Positions 1 through 11,926 of a DNA stretch of 64,000 nucleotides are shown here, piece by piece. Each line of letters begins with the position of its first letter. Within the stretch, counting starts at the first letter, position 1. Origin of the DNA: Jacaranda mimosifolia (taxonomy: Eukaryota; Streptophyta; Magnoliopsida; Lamiales; Bignoniaceae); contig CM032126.1 in NCBI GenBank assembly GCA_018894105.1, positions 25,828,391 through 25,892,390 of the forward strand, written 5' to 3'. The notes below the pieces were generated by a model. The model was not told the DNA's origin. It ran no database searches and saw only the letters and a program-made list of their open reading frames with translations. Made by a program: the position numbers and the translations under genes.

Positions 1-845
1 AATTGTGCTCTTCTTTTTGGCTTTTCCTCTTGTGGTTTTTCTTCCTTATTCTAATTCCTTTTGCCCAACACGTACGTCGAGGTGAGTGCCACAGTGTCCT
101 CAATACGATTGTATCTTTTTGCATGCACCAATAGTTCTTTCCAGTGAATTGTTAGTTTTCCCATAATTGATTTTTTGAATCTCCCACGATGTTTGGTAAC
201 AATTCATGTTTATCCACATGCGGAACTTGGTGCACTACTTCAATGTAGCCTGAAAGAGTAGTTCCTTAACGATTCCTTCTGCTTTTATATATGAGATGGT
301 GAAAACAAATATATATATATATATATATATGATGTCGTCAAGGATGGTGATTGTACGTACTAGCGATCGAGCAGCTGGTTGAACTGATTAATAAATGCTC
401 TCTTAGACAGAGTAGTAGGAAACCCTTGCTAAAGATACATGTTTTAGAGAGACAAAGAAGTGTTTTCGAATTTATGAATCTTTGACGTGAAGTCTTGTAT
501 AAATAGATGTCATGTCATGAAATTATTTGAAGTCATTTACAATCAAAAGCCTCAAATAATACCATAACTATAATGTAATTATCAACTTTTATGAAGTGTA
601 AAAATGACAAGAACTTCAAATTGGGTAGTTCTCATACCAATTTTCAATTTAATAATTCAAATTTGCCCTCAAGATGTAATACCAACATTCAATAAAATTA
701 CGGTTATAATTGTAATTGAATTGAAAAATTACACAGGCCACATTCCAAACATTGAGGGTGAATTCTTTAAGAATGAAGGATATTTCAATATTGTATTCTT
801 TAAAATACAAATATTTGACTGTTTATATTTCATTACTATTCCAAG
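1..845. other. Non-coding flank with (AT)n microsatellite
   Basis: AT-rich sequence without a recognisable gene. A pure (AT)n run sits at about 309-330. An open frame begins at 604 but crosses into the CACTA terminus at 846 and has no recognisable protein, so I do not call it. Confidence 0.6.
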
Positions 846-869
846 CACTCCAAAAAAAACTGGCATTAG

Positions 870-1480
870 TGATCACCAAATCAATCACAAATCCAACAAA
901 AAATTGGTCACTGACACTATCAATGGCCGCATTTGTGACCAATCACAGTGGTCACAAAAACCATCGTCACAAATTGAAGTTTGTGACCACTGGACCATGG
1001 GGTCACAAATTAGTGACTGTCAGTGCGGTCACTAACAATTTATATTCCGTTGCTAATTTAATTGTACAAAATAGTGAACAAGTGGTCACTAATCAATGAC
1101 CGCTTAGTGACCGCAATGTGAGTCACTGATAGTTGTCCATGTGACCAACTACTCCATTTGTTACTGACTTGTGACCGCCTTGGGGTCACTAATCGGTCAC
1201 AAATTTGTGGCCACAAGTGGCGGTCACAAATTTTCAGAAATAATAGTGTATTTCCTCCATTAAGTGACCATCTTTGGGGTCACTAATCGGTCACAAATTT
1301 GTGGCCACAAGTGGCGGTCACAAATTTTCAGAAATAATAGTGTATTTCCTCCATTAAGTGACCATCTTTGGGGTCACTAATCGGTCACAGATTTGTGACC
1401 ATTGCAGGTCACAAATTTCAGAAATAATGAATGTATTTTCTTCATTTAGTGACCGCTAGATGGTCACCACTTAGTCACTA
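870..1480. repeat. CACTA-1 left subterminal repeats with 94-bp tandem units
   Basis: Dense copies of GTGACC, GGTCAC and TCACAAAT in both orientations, the expected transposase-binding type of subterminal array. Within it a unit of exactly 94 bp is repeated nearly perfectly: it starts at 1182, 1276 and 1370 (GGGGTCACTAATCGGTCAC). The first two units are almost identical, which points to recent tandem amplification. Confidence 0.8.
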
Positions 1481-1663
1481 ATTTACTAATTTTTTTTTTG
1501 TTTATAATGTTTAATTTAATATATTTATCCAACCTGTTTTTTGTTCTCATTAATAACAATTTAAATCCACATCATTTCAAACACAATTCACATTCCAAAT
1601 AACACCAAACAATAACATAAATTCAATAATATTGTATTCAAATGCATAAACAAAACAAAGATT

Positions 1664-2182
1664 TTAAAACATGAGCAAGTTCATGAAATCCAAGCATGCC
1701 AAGTTTAATTTAAAGAGAGTTAATCCACCATCACCCTCTTCCTTGCGAGAAGAAGAAGCAACTTTAGTTGAATTTAGCTTTTCCATCATCACTTCTAATG
1801 TTCTCATCAAAGCCTTTTCTCTCGTCTTTGATTCTTCAACTAGCCTCAATGCCTCATCTCTCACCCTCATAACCTGCTCCAAAATGCTTGCTTCTCTTGT
1901 TGCTGCTTCTTCTCTTTGTTTGGCTAATTCTTGGTCAATTGCTTTTGCAATCGCATCTTGTGGTTGTTCCTAACTCACAAAGGCGAGTGAAGATGTTGTG
2001 GATGGTGACTCTGAGGAAGTCCCAATAGCAATAAGCTCACGGCAATGGTAACTATTCCCAAAGCCATACACTCTACCCTTGCAATGACCACCACTAATCT
2101 TAAGCCATTTTTTAGCTTCAAATGAGCTTTCAAGAGTAAGATTGCTATCATGTTGACTAAAGTATTCTTGACGATATTCATC
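1664..2182 (-). pseudogene. TNPA-like CACTA accessory transposase, last exon, one in-frame stop
   Basis: Read on the minus strand from 2182, just after a splice acceptor (CAAATAG), the frame contains KKWLKISGGHCKGRVYGFGN. The GRVYGFG signature is that of the plant Ptta/En/Spm transposase family (ORF1, TNPA-like), which binds subterminal repeats. A TAG at 1970-1972 interrupts the frame. After it the same frame continues into a charged coiled-coil tail (DQELAKQREEAATREAS and onward) and ends at 1664. CACTA-2 has the same motif and the same tail layout at 14319-14804, which supports the call. The single stop and the missing upstream exons make it a pseudogene. Confidence 0.75.
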
Positions 2183-3067
2183 CTATTTGAACATCCAAAT
2201 ATTAAAAACACAATTAGTTCAAATAGAAAGACTAATCTTTATTAAAACTAAAAATACTTAAGTAAAAACACTTTGTGAATCTAAGCAAGTAAAAGATATT
2301 CCTGTAAAAATAAAAAAATAAAAATAAAACATTGCGAGAGAATGAAAATTTCTAGTGCTAATTTGTATAAAAATAATATTTTTAAGCATGAAAACCATAG
2401 GCATGCTAATTATTAATAATTCATCTTACGCTTGCAACTATCTATATGCAATATATTTGAAAGGTTAAAGAAACACTAGTTAATTCAGCTCAGCATAAAA
2501 GTTCCCAGAAAGAAATTTAAATTAGTGTATTATATAATTGGAATGAAAGAAAGCATAAGATCGATCATAAACTGATTGTAATTGCACGTGATGAAATATT
2601 GGCAAATATAGTCAATATAGGTTAAAACATACTAACATATATGAGAACTGAAAGAGAAACAGAACCTTCCCACTTACATAGCATCACATTTCTCCTTTCA
2701 CTAATCCAAATGTCATATGCTTTGTTAAATATAACGTACAAATGCCATTAAATTGTATCAACACAAACACCAATTAAATTCATACACAATTTAGTAAGAT
2801 TTATCAGAAAAAATCATCCATAAACCATCATATGGAGAAAACCCACTTCAGAAAAACTGATTTTAACTTGTTAGGTGACATTTGCACATGATATGTGCAG
2901 ATTCCGTATAATGATTAAACAAATAAATCCTAACTTGATGATATTCATGATAAATAAATCTACAAACAAGTTCAATGCTACAACTATAAATTCCATAAAA
3001 TATTTTGTGTTACTTACGTTGAAATTGTTAACTAATTTCAATCCATGGATAATATTCTTTTACTTAC

Positions 3068-3955
3068 GTGGACCCTCTTAGATTTGTTGTCAACATATTC
3101 GCCTTTTCCTTGTGCTTTTCGGTGAGTCCTTTCATGAAGTTGAGAGGTTTATTTGTTAAGAGAGATTTTTTGAGAAATATAGCAACTTGATTTTATCAAT
3201 GGACAATAAACTAACTTAAAGAAATTATAATCATCAATACTTAAATAGCCATATATAGTCAAAAGAAACTTAGCGCACCTATTGGTTAAAACTCTCTATT
3301 TTTTGAACCTTTTGACCACCTCCAACAACATCCGATGTCACTAAAATTGCTCTGTTGAAATCCCAATACTTTAAGCGAGAACAAAATTTTCATATAGTAA
3401 TTTAATCAATAAGTACTTTAATTCAAATTAATTGGAAAATTAAAAATTAAAAATAATTAATAATTCATGGTGAATAGTAATATAATTTTTTATGACTAAG
3501 TGAATATCAAATGTACAGAAAATTTTGTTGCCGAAAAGCATAATATTTTATCATTTTATGAGATTTTAAGGGTGATTCAGCAAGAAGGCATGAAAGCAAT
3601 CGTAAGCAATCTACTTAATCCCAAAAACTATATATAATAGACACAGCAACATAATGTAGAAATTCAAATGCAATGCTCCAGGCGAGAATCCCGCAATAGT
3701 TTTCTTTCTTGTGAAAAGGTCTTCATTTTGTTATTAGTCCGTAGAGAACACAAATATAAATGTCAACATGACATTATACAAATAAATTGAAAAAGAAAAA
3801 AAATTAATGTTCATAAAGTTTGCATTAGAAGATAAAGGACTTATGAAACAATAATATTATTTAGCAAGAAAAAGATACCTTCGTAACATTAGGAGATGCT
3901 CTAAGTAAAGCTAATTCAGCTTGTGTCCTGTGGCCTTCTTCCCCCCAGTCGAGAA
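3068..3955 (-). pseudogene. Candidate upstream TNPA exons of CACTA-1
   Basis: Three short minus-strand stretches look like exons. About 3955-3879 reads LLDWGEEGHRTQAELALLRA and ends at an AAG/GTATC donor. About 3355-3300 follows a TTTCAACAG acceptor and contains SDVVGGGQKVQKIE. About 3140-3068 reads MKGLTEKHKEKANM and ends at CCAC/GTAAGT. They lie in the right order upstream of the GRVYGFG exon. I infer that they belong to the same gene; the exact boundaries are guesses. Confidence 0.35.
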
Positions 3956-4633
3956 GTTTTATTGAAGAGAGAAGTAAAAAAGAACTAAGTGCTGGGAAAT
4001 GAACTCCCAAATGATAGACAAGTACAATGGATTGCCCGCTAAGGTCTCTCTTATCGTCTGTTCACTTAAATCAAAAAAAGGGAAAGAGAGCAAATTGCAG
4101 TAGCAACTCAAGTATCATATCAGGATTAGTGTGAACTATATATAATCCCTACTCTCGAGGTAAATTCTTCTTATTATATCAATAATTTCTTATTTCGTTC
4201 CCGTCCAATTAATTTTGTATTCAATTCCCTTTCTTGCAATCTCTGGCAGTGATTACGAGCACCTTAAATTCAAGTTTCTTTCCTTTTTTTGTCAAGTATT
4301 GGTATTTGCCACACATGTACAATGCCCCAAAATGCAAAAGTATAACTATAATTCATAATAAACATATTGACTACATAATTCATAAACGCAATTCATATAA
4401 TTCATTTGTAACCTGTTGTATATGTGTAGGGAAACACAATAAACAAATATTGACTACATAATTCATAAACACAATTCATATAATTATAACTTAACACTAA
4501 AATAATTTATCTTTTTACAATGCCCCAAAATGCAAAATTTCAAACATGCAAAATTAAATAAAAAATAACTATAATTATAAAAAATTCAAAAAAACAAAAA
4601 AAACAAAAAATAAAAAAACAAAAAAACAAAGAG

Positions 4634-4990
4634 GTGGGGTGGCCAGCAGCTACTGGCCCCTATTGTCGCTGGGGAGCACTAGCCTCTCCAGACCCAGCAG
4701 TTGCTAGCCCTTCCCCACCAGTGCCAGCACCCAGCAGCAGCTAGACTCCAGCCACTGCTGGGTCTCACACTTGCCAGCCAGCAGCAATTAGACTCATGAG
4801 TCCAGCTGCTGCTGCCTCGTCGAAGACATGGAGGCCAGCTGTTAGCCTCTCGGTGAGAGCCAATAGATCTGCTAGCCTCGCGAGTCAAGGGACCAACTGT
4901 TGTTGTCTCCCAACCATCTCGCTGGCACCTTTGCCAGCGAGAACGCTTGGGGAGGGGGGGGAACAGAAGGAAGAAGAAGAAAGGAAGAAA
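4634..4990. other. GC-rich low-complexity patch inside CACTA-1
   Basis: An abrupt GC-rich island in AT-rich DNA, built from GCCAGCAGC, CCCAGCAG and CTGCTG variants and followed by a purine-rich GGAGG/GAAGAAG run. Open frames exist on both strands but are low-complexity, so I do not call a gene. It could be promoter or 5' leader sequence of the minus-strand transposase, or a captured host fragment. Confidence 0.45.
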
Positions 4991-5539
4991 AGAGGTACCT
5001 TGTAATGGCAGTTGGGTAACAAGCGTGGGAGGGAATTGAAATTTAAATGTAAATAAGAGTTAGGGTTTACTCATTTGGTCACTTTTGTCTTTTACATATT
5101 TTATTGTTTTACATTTTATTTTGATAATTTTTATTTAATTATTGTAATTAATTTTTTTTAATTTTTAAATTCAAAACTTAATTTTTACTAGCTTGTTATA
5201 TATGACTCTGATTCATATCTTAATACTTAATATTTTTACATATTATATTTTAATATAATTTTAAAAAATTAGATTTTATGATGGCTATTGAATATTGAAA
5301 TTCAATTTTAGATATGTAGATATAATAATGTTAATCAAAAAAAATATTTTCTATTATTAATATTTTGGGGTTTAAAATTTATAGAGCTATGAGATTTTAG
5401 GATTTAGAGTTTAAGTTTTATATTTAGATAAATTTTATTAGTTTTCTAAATTAATAATAGTACAAATCTACAAAATAAAATTATGAAATGATATATTCAT
5501 CTCACATTATATGTATAGAGTATAGTTAGATATTGTAAA

Positions 5540-5955
5540 ACATTTAAGAGTAATTTGGGTGAGTTTATAAGAATTTCAAAACATTTTATAAGATGTTTGG
5601 TAGCCTATAAGATGTCAAAAAGTGTTTCATAATCTTTTTAAGAAAAGAGCTTATAAAGATTCTAAAATAAGATGTTAGAAACTTATAAGCTCTTTTTTAA
5701 AAAGTAAGGAGTTTTTAACTTATTTTTAAAATCTTAACAAGCTCCCTGAATTTTAATCATATTAATTATAAAATACATTATGAGCTCCAAGATCTTATTA
5801 TCCAAACACTTTGAGAATTTATTTTTGAAAAAAGATCTAGCATCTTATAAGATTGAAAAATATCTTATAAAATGAGGAGCTTCAAAAACATCTTATATGA
5901 TGTAGAAGCTTATAAGACATTTAAATAAGTTTAGCCAAACACCTTCTTAATGTCC
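5540..5955. repeat. Possible MITE nested in CACTA-1
   Basis: A roughly 400-bp palindrome-like stretch full of CTTATAAG and TTATAAGATG words, ending in TTTAGCCAAACACC. The GTGTTTGGCTAA word is typical of hAT-type MITE ends, and the same word recurs near 28685 and 51155. The left boundary is unclear and no target duplication was identified. Confidence 0.3.
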
Positions 5956-6124
5956 CTTTAGCTAGTTAATAATTTTAGTACTTTACTATTTTATTTTAGA
6001 ATTAAAAGTTAATTACTCTTGATTTAGTTAATTTTCTATTCGAATGCGAACGGTAAAAAAAAATTTTAATATCCATTTACAGCCCTACAAGGAGCTTATG
6101 TGTTGGATAAAAAAACTTAAACAA

Positions 6125-6235
6125 ACAAAAAGAACAAAAAAGATGCCTTATGGTTTAATGGATTGTAAAAGTAAAATTTTTATTGAAGTTGCAGGTTCGA
6201 TTCTCGCTTATTCAAAAAAAATTCAAATTTTATTT
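6125..6235 (+). other. tRNA-like module (A-box/B-box-like) in CACTA-1
   Basis: GGTTTAATGGATTGTAAAAG followed about 25 bp later by GCAGGTTCGATTCTCGC. The second word contains a good pol III B box (GGTTCGATTC) and the first resembles a degenerate A box. It is not a foldable complete tRNA as far as I can see. It lies close to the right terminus, upstream of and antisense to the transposase gene, as does the related module in CACTA-2. Confidence 0.4.
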
Positions 6236-6261
6236 AAGAATTTGTGATGGATTTAGACTGA

Positions 6262-6489
6262 TCTATACATGGTCACTAATCAGTGACCCCATTAAAAAAA
6301 TTGGAGAATTTAATGACTGCTTTTGTAACCCAAGAAAAATCGAGTAGTGACTGCCATATTTAGGGTCACTTTTCGTTACTATTTTTTTTTTCAGTTTCAA
6401 ATAAAATCGGTCATAAGTCGGTCACTGATTAGTGACCACAGGGAGCGATCACTGTTTGGCGGTCACTGAAACCCTGTTTTTTAGTAGTG
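6262..6489. repeat. CACTA-1 right subterminal repeats and terminus
   Basis: GGTCACTAATCAGTGACC palindromes and related GTGACC/GGTCAC words run up to the terminal TTTTTTAGTAGTG. They mirror the left subterminal array and define the right boundary at 6489. Confidence 0.75.
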
Positions 6490-6879
6490 AAATTAGAAAT
6501 GAGAACAAATGAGATTGGAAAGAAAAAGACTAATTTCTAACTTTCAAACATGCAACTCCTAAATAGAGATCAATATACAGGTGTTGATACGTGTCCTTTT
6601 TATACATACATTTCATTCGCTTAATTTCTGAATTCATAAATAATTTTGATTTATTTGCTATTGGAATTACTCTATGTTTTATATTGCTTTTGTTTAATTT
6701 TTTAGTGTTAATTTTATCAAAATTGCTTAAAAATCAATGTTGCATATTATTTAGTGTGGATATTATTAAAATTATAAGTTATGTATAGTTGTTTGCATTA
6801 TTTGCGAAATTAAATCTTTTATTATTTATTATTACAATTAATCCTAATGTAATATAAAATAATGTAAATTTATGCATCT
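6490..6879. other. Spacer between the two CACTA elements
   Basis: About 390 bp of AT-rich DNA. The open frame at 6591-6788 is a hydrophobic low-complexity translation that I do not accept as a gene. Nothing else is seen. Confidence 0.5.
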
Positions 6880-6913
6880 CACTACAAGAAATCATCCTTT
6901 CACCAACAGAAAA
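6880..6913 (+). repeat. CACTA-2 left terminal inverted repeat
   Basis: CACTACAAGAAATCATCC and the following bases match the inverted right end at 15348-15381, with a single C/T difference over about 34 bp. Confidence 0.9.
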
Positions 6914-7160
6914 TTTGTGATGGATAGAAGTCCATCACGAATAGAATATAATTGTGATGGATTTGTGATAGATTACTAACAAATATAAAAAAGAGAAAAA
7001 TATATATTTTAGTGATGGCACTTTTGATGAATTTGTGACGAAATTTTATAATAATTTTTTCCCTAAATAAAAATCTAACATAATTTATATACGTAAGCAT
7101 TAGTGACGGAATTTACCATCACTGATCTAGAATTAGTAAAATTGTTGATGAAATTTATAA
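6914..7160. repeat. CACTA-2 left subterminal repeats
   Basis: Repeated GTGATGGA, TCCATCAC and GTGACGGAATTT words in both orientations. They mirror 14990-15347 at the other end. Confidence 0.7.
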
Positions 7161-7274
7161 TCACTATATTGTAAATTAATAAAAAATAATAATTTGCACA
7201 ATTCAAAGGATTCAAACTTGTGAGCTTAAATTAGAACCTATAAAATTAGTGGCGGATTTACCATCATTATTTTA

Positions 7275-7530
7275 AAGTTGTCCAAAAATAAATTTAAGAA
7301 AAAAAAAATTGCATTTGCATAAGCTAGGAGTCGAACCTGCAACCTTTAGTTAAAAATTTCGTACTTCAACCATTCAATCTGGGAAGGAACTGCTACAAAC
7401 TTTGCACACTTAATTTTAAAGTTATTCAAAAATAAATTTAAGAAAAAAAAATTGCAGTTGCATAAGCTAGGAGTCGAACCTGCAACCTTTAGTTAAAATA
7501 TCGTACTTCAACCATTCAAGCTGGGAAGGA
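7275..7530 (-). repeat. Tandem duplication of a tRNA-like module in CACTA-2
   Basis: A segment of roughly 130-145 bp occurs twice in direct orientation (about 7285-7430 and 7431-7530 plus). Each copy contains, on the minus strand, TGGTTGAAGTACG and then GGTTGCAGGTTCGACTCC, an A-box-like word and a perfect B box (GGTTCGACTCC) about 30 bp apart. This resembles a degraded tRNA-derived SINE head. It is antisense to the transposase genes and near the 5' terminus of the element, as in CACTA-1. Confidence 0.55.
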
Positions 7531-7536
7531 ACTCCT

Positions 7537-10118
7537 ATGAACTTCATCCACTTAATTTTACTTAATAGTGAATATCATAATGCTATAATCAAAACCCAAA
7601 ATCTCAGCCCATTTCTTTTGTTGAACCCATTGCTTTCATCGCCTCACTCTCTCTGCTTCACTTGGCATCTGATCTGTAATGCCCTTAATTTCTACTCCAC
7701 TGTTGATGAGAAACTTTTGGCTAATTTGGCGTGCAAAGTAATCGCAAGTTCAAATCTAGGTATTTTTTCTCCTTTCTTTTCTCTCTCGTTCACTTGATTT
7801 TCTGATTTTTTTTTTTGGTATGGTAGATTTTGTTCTACGAGAACCGGTCATTGGAAAGTGATTGAAATACATTAAATTTCTGAAATGATACCAATTCGAG
7901 GTAACTTTAATTAGTCGCTTTTGGCTATTTAGGATGAAACAAAGTATTTGTCATGATTTCCGGTAAATCGAGCTATTTTTGGCTATTTTTGGCATTTTTG
8001 TTATGCATATTTTGGTATTTGTTAGATCAAACTCCAACTGATTATGTGTATTTGATCAATAATCTTAATTTTTTTATATTTTGAGACATTTTATAGCAAG
8101 TTATAATAATGTTTAAACGGATGACTTTGCTTAGGTTCATTTATCTGAGTCTCCTAAAGCATCTGATTCAGGAGAGCAATGTTCTTCCAAGCTGCTCCAG
8201 AGCATGGTTTAATTCTGTAATTTGTTGCCTCAGTAAGCACTTTGAACATTCTTGAGTCCTATAATCCTTATTCCTAATAACTATGGTGGAATGATTGTAA
8301 TTGTAGGTTTGGTTCCAGAAAGTTGATTTTGGAGTGGTCCATTTTTAAACTAGTCATTTGCAGTAACGTTTGTTTCATATTCAACTCACATTGCAGGTTA
8401 GTTTGCAGTGAAGTTTGTTTAATTTTTAAACTGATATCATAATGTTCTTATATAGTATTCATGTTTGTGATATTACTGTTGGGATGTACCAACATTTAAA
8501 GCAATCATCCACACTGAGATTCATTTGCCCCATAAATAAAAATAAATAAAGATAACATTCTTTACTCACTTTTGGACAAAAAATTGCAGAAATTAAAAAT
8601 TTTAGTGCTTCTTGAAATTAGATTAAAATGTAACATTTATTTGCTAACCTTATATTCTCTATTACAACTTATGTTATTAGATTTCTGGAATATAGGACTG
8701 GACTTTACACGTTTGCTGAATTACTAAAGTACCTAAATGATGACCTGATCAATGCATTTTGAGCAAATACAACATACTGATGGCATCATCCTTGGGGATG
8801 GATTCAACTTGACAAAAGCTTAGAATGTGACCTCAAAAATCCTTCTATAGTTAATTATATTTGGGATGATAAATCACTATAAGGATTGGTCATATTTCCA
8901 CTGTTTGGTCATTAAGTTAATGCATATGACATTTATTGACCAAATTTCCAACTTCTATATGCATGGATAGGCCTCTTATAGAATACATGATTACTCCAAA
9001 ATAAGTATCACCTTGAGGTTAGTATCATGGTTTCACCTTGTATTCACAAGATAACTTCATTACTAGAATTTATGATGATAACCATTTGCTTAATGAATTG
9101 TTTTACAAGAATATTTTCTTACGTTGGTAGTTTGATCTCTCAATCGTGCTAGATAATCCGGTGATAGGTACTTGCAGCATTACCTTATAGGATGACTAAG
9201 GAGTTTCCATCAGTTGACTTTCTCACATGAGGTATTAGTTGTCCAAATTGATGCTGAATAAATAAAGCCAATTCACAAGCTTTTCAAGCGGGTTTAAATA
9301 ATTTAGGATTCTAATTTGAATTTAGCAAGCTTGTTTGTTCATTATCTTACAAGCCACTCGAGCTTGATCTTGAACTTTAAATTTCATTCACTTTTGGCTT
9401 CATTCAGAGATGAACTAGTGAATGAGTCTCTTATGTGGAAGAGAAAACTCAGCATAAAATAGGTTTTTCTCTATTTAATGTTTTCTATATGCAATTATTG
9501 ATTTCTTTCCAAACTATGAAAATAATAAGGGATCAGTTTTTAAATGGCAAATAGATGAGGCAACATGTTTTAGGTCCCAGGGGGCAGAGTGTAAGCCCCA
9601 AGCCCTGGGTTGTATGCTTCTTGTGTTAACAAGTATAGTTCATTGGGAAAGATTTAGGTTCAAGGTGCAGTTGAAAGAAATATAATCAGCACATATATAG
9701 AAGGGGAGAATCTTTGTGGTTCAGCCTCAGACAACCTTTAATGAAAAAACTGATACCAAAGCTGAATATAAATTCTTAGCAGTGGATCTCCAGAATTGGG
9801 ACTTCGTGTAGTAGATAGATCAGATTTCTCCAATTTCTATGTGCTTTACTGCTGCAAGTTTTCAATATAAATCTCTAATTTCTCCATATCACTATAAATC
9901 CCTTGTGTTTTTACTTTATTATTTACTGTTCCACTCTTTTTTTATTCTAGAACTCTAGTATTATAGTTTGAAAAAAATTACTTATTAAAATATATTAAAA
10001 TAAAAACTAAGGGGTTTGACCCCAATACAGCCCCTCTTAGGCTTTATTCCTAGAACGAAGGAACATAATTGTCAAATTCTCTTTATTCTACCAATAGAAC
10101 TTTAATTTTGCAGAATTC
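7537..10118 (+). other. CACTA-2 5' non-coding region
   Basis: About 2.6 kb between the left terminus and the TNP2 start, with no convincing exon. In CACTA elements this region usually supplies promoter and leader introns. A short open frame at 7537-7797 has no recognisable domain. Nothing else is seen. Confidence 0.5.
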
Positions 10119-11745
10119 ATGGATGGTGATCGTAGTTGGATGTGGCATAGAAGAGATGAAGAGGGGTGCATTAGGCTTGAATTTATGGAAGGGGTTGATA
10201 AGTTCTTGGATTTTGCTTTTTCTCAACCGCAATTTGTTTCCAATGGCTTAATAAAGTGCCCTTGTTCAAAATGTGACAACAAAAGGTTTGACACTCGAGA
10301 AAATGTGAATATTCATCTCTTGAGAGAAGGGTTCACCACTGGCTACACAAAATGGTTTGCCCATGGAGAATCTATGAATAGGCTAGCCTCAAATATCGAA
10401 GAGTCTTCAAGAGATATACAAAATGAAGATTCTCATATGAGAAGGATGGTGTTAGATATTGCTGGTCCTGATTTTAATTGGGAGCCCAACTCTAATTCTG
10501 ATAGTGATTTGGAGAGTAACGAGGAAATGCCAAACCCTGATGCCCAAAAATTTTATGATTTGTTAAGAGAAGCAGATGAGCCTCTCTGGGATGGCTGTAG
10601 GAAGCACACAAAACTCTTAGCAATGGCTCAACTGCTAAATATAAAGGCAGAGTTCAACTTGCCCGAGGCTTGTTATGATCAGCTAATGACAACAATTAAG
10701 AGTATGATGCCAGAAGGAGAAAAGTTACCTGATAACTTTTACTAAACAAAGAAGCATTTGGCGAAACTTGGTCTTAAATATGTGAAGATTCATGTATGTG
10801 TGAATAGTTGTATGCTATACTACAGAGAGAAGAGGTGCTGACAGAATGTAGAACTTGCCGTCATCCTCGGTATAAGCCAAGTAACCTACGTTCAAGGAAA
10901 AATGTACCTTACAGAGTCTTACACTATTTGCCGTTAACTCCTAGATTGCAAAGATATGACGAGGGAAACAGCTAAAGAAATGACCTGGCATTGGAATAAT
11001 CGCTATACAAAAGATAAAAGCATTGCACACCCTGCACATGCTGAAGCATGGAGACATTTTGATTGCACTCACCCGACATTTGCTTCTGAGCCACGTAATG
11101 TGCGTTTAGGCTTGTGCACAGATGGATTTTCTCCTTTTGGCAAGTTCAGCAATCCATACACTTGTTGGCCTGTAATTATTACTGTGTATAACTTGCCTCC
11201 AGGACTATGCATGGAAGATCGATATATTTAAGTGTGATTGGTATGACACTGCTAGAAGATAGATTAGAGTATATCCAAAGTTTGGCCTCACAGAGATCAA
11301 CCATAAAAAGAAGTTACGAACAGATGATGTTTTTGTATTGGCTCAACAAGCTCATCAAGTTTATTATTCCTCTTTCCCATCTTTGAGTAAAGAAAGACGT
11401 GATTGGCATGCTGTATGTCAAATTAAAGCAAGGAGTAGAATTGATGTACCTTTAGTTGACACGGAAGAGAACGTAATGAGACCTTTATAGGAATAAGAAA
11501 CATATATTCCTCACCCTAATGCTTTCCAATCAATTGATCAAGAAGATATTTTAGTGGATGACAATGATGCACCTACTAAGGTAGATTTGGAGGAGATTCG
11601 TGGTGTTCTACATGATTGTGCTATTGATGAAGTTGAAGAGAATGAAGAAGGATTTGAAGATTTTGACATAGATGATAGTCAACAAATAGATAATGCAGAG
11701 AGCAATGATTTCCTTAGTGATGATAATATGAATTGTGATGATTGA
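10119..11745 (+). pseudogene. TNP2-like CACTA transposase with catalytic core deleted
   Basis: TNP2 is the catalytic transposase of CACTA elements. The ATG at 10119 opens a 208-codon frame with the transposase-associated N-terminal domain (CPCSKCDNKRF, then WFAHGES at residues 84-90), ending in a TAA at 10743-10745. Reading continues in that frame to a TGA near 10839, then shifts; the segment with LPLTPRLQR follows, and another frame carries VRLGLCTDGFSPFGKFSNPY at about 11100-11160. At about 11215-11225 the text jumps directly to the C-terminal domain (KCDWYD, then TDDVFVLAQQAHQVYY, DUF4216-like), which has two more stops and an acidic tail ending at 11745. The central transposase domain is absent. 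About 540 codons remain, against roughly 1,000 usual for the family. Confidence 0.85.
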
Positions 11746-11926
11746 GATATTGTATTGTTGGTGGTTTCTTTATTTCTCTTTGAATATATTACAATGTTTA
11801 TTTTCTATGACATTCAGTAATCTTGCGTGTGGATGGTTTCTTGTGTATAAATATAATGAAGTTATACTTGATAACGTAATTATGTTCTTATTATATATGC
11901 CTAACATAATTTTCTTATGATCTAGG

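Larger units (their letters stand above)
846..6489 (-). mobile_element. CACTA-1, degenerate CACTA (EnSpm-type) transposon
   Basis: The left end reads CACTCCAAAAAAAACTGG and the right end, reverse-complemented, CACTACTAAAAAACAGGG. Both continue into GTGACC/GGTCAC subterminal repeats, the usual architecture of a CACTA element. The flanking triplets are AAG and AAA, so the 3-bp target duplication is imperfect. The terminal CACTA on the left is mutated to CACTC. The interior carries TNPA-like exon remnants on the minus strand and no TNP2 catalytic transposase, so the copy is non-autonomous and old. The gene-proximal end is on the right. Confidence 0.8.

Noticed and set aside
604..1099. Two overlapping plus-strand open frames of 143 and 115 codons
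   Set aside because: They cross the CACTA-1 left terminus and run through its subterminal repeats, and no domain is recognisable.
4679..5005. Overlapping frames on both strands in a GC-rich patch
   Set aside because: Translations are Ser/Ala/Cys/Trp-rich products of simple repeats; composition alone explains the open frames.
6125..7530. Functional tRNA genes
   Set aside because: Only box-like words are visible; no complete cloverleaf with an acceptor stem and anticodon arm could be built by eye.
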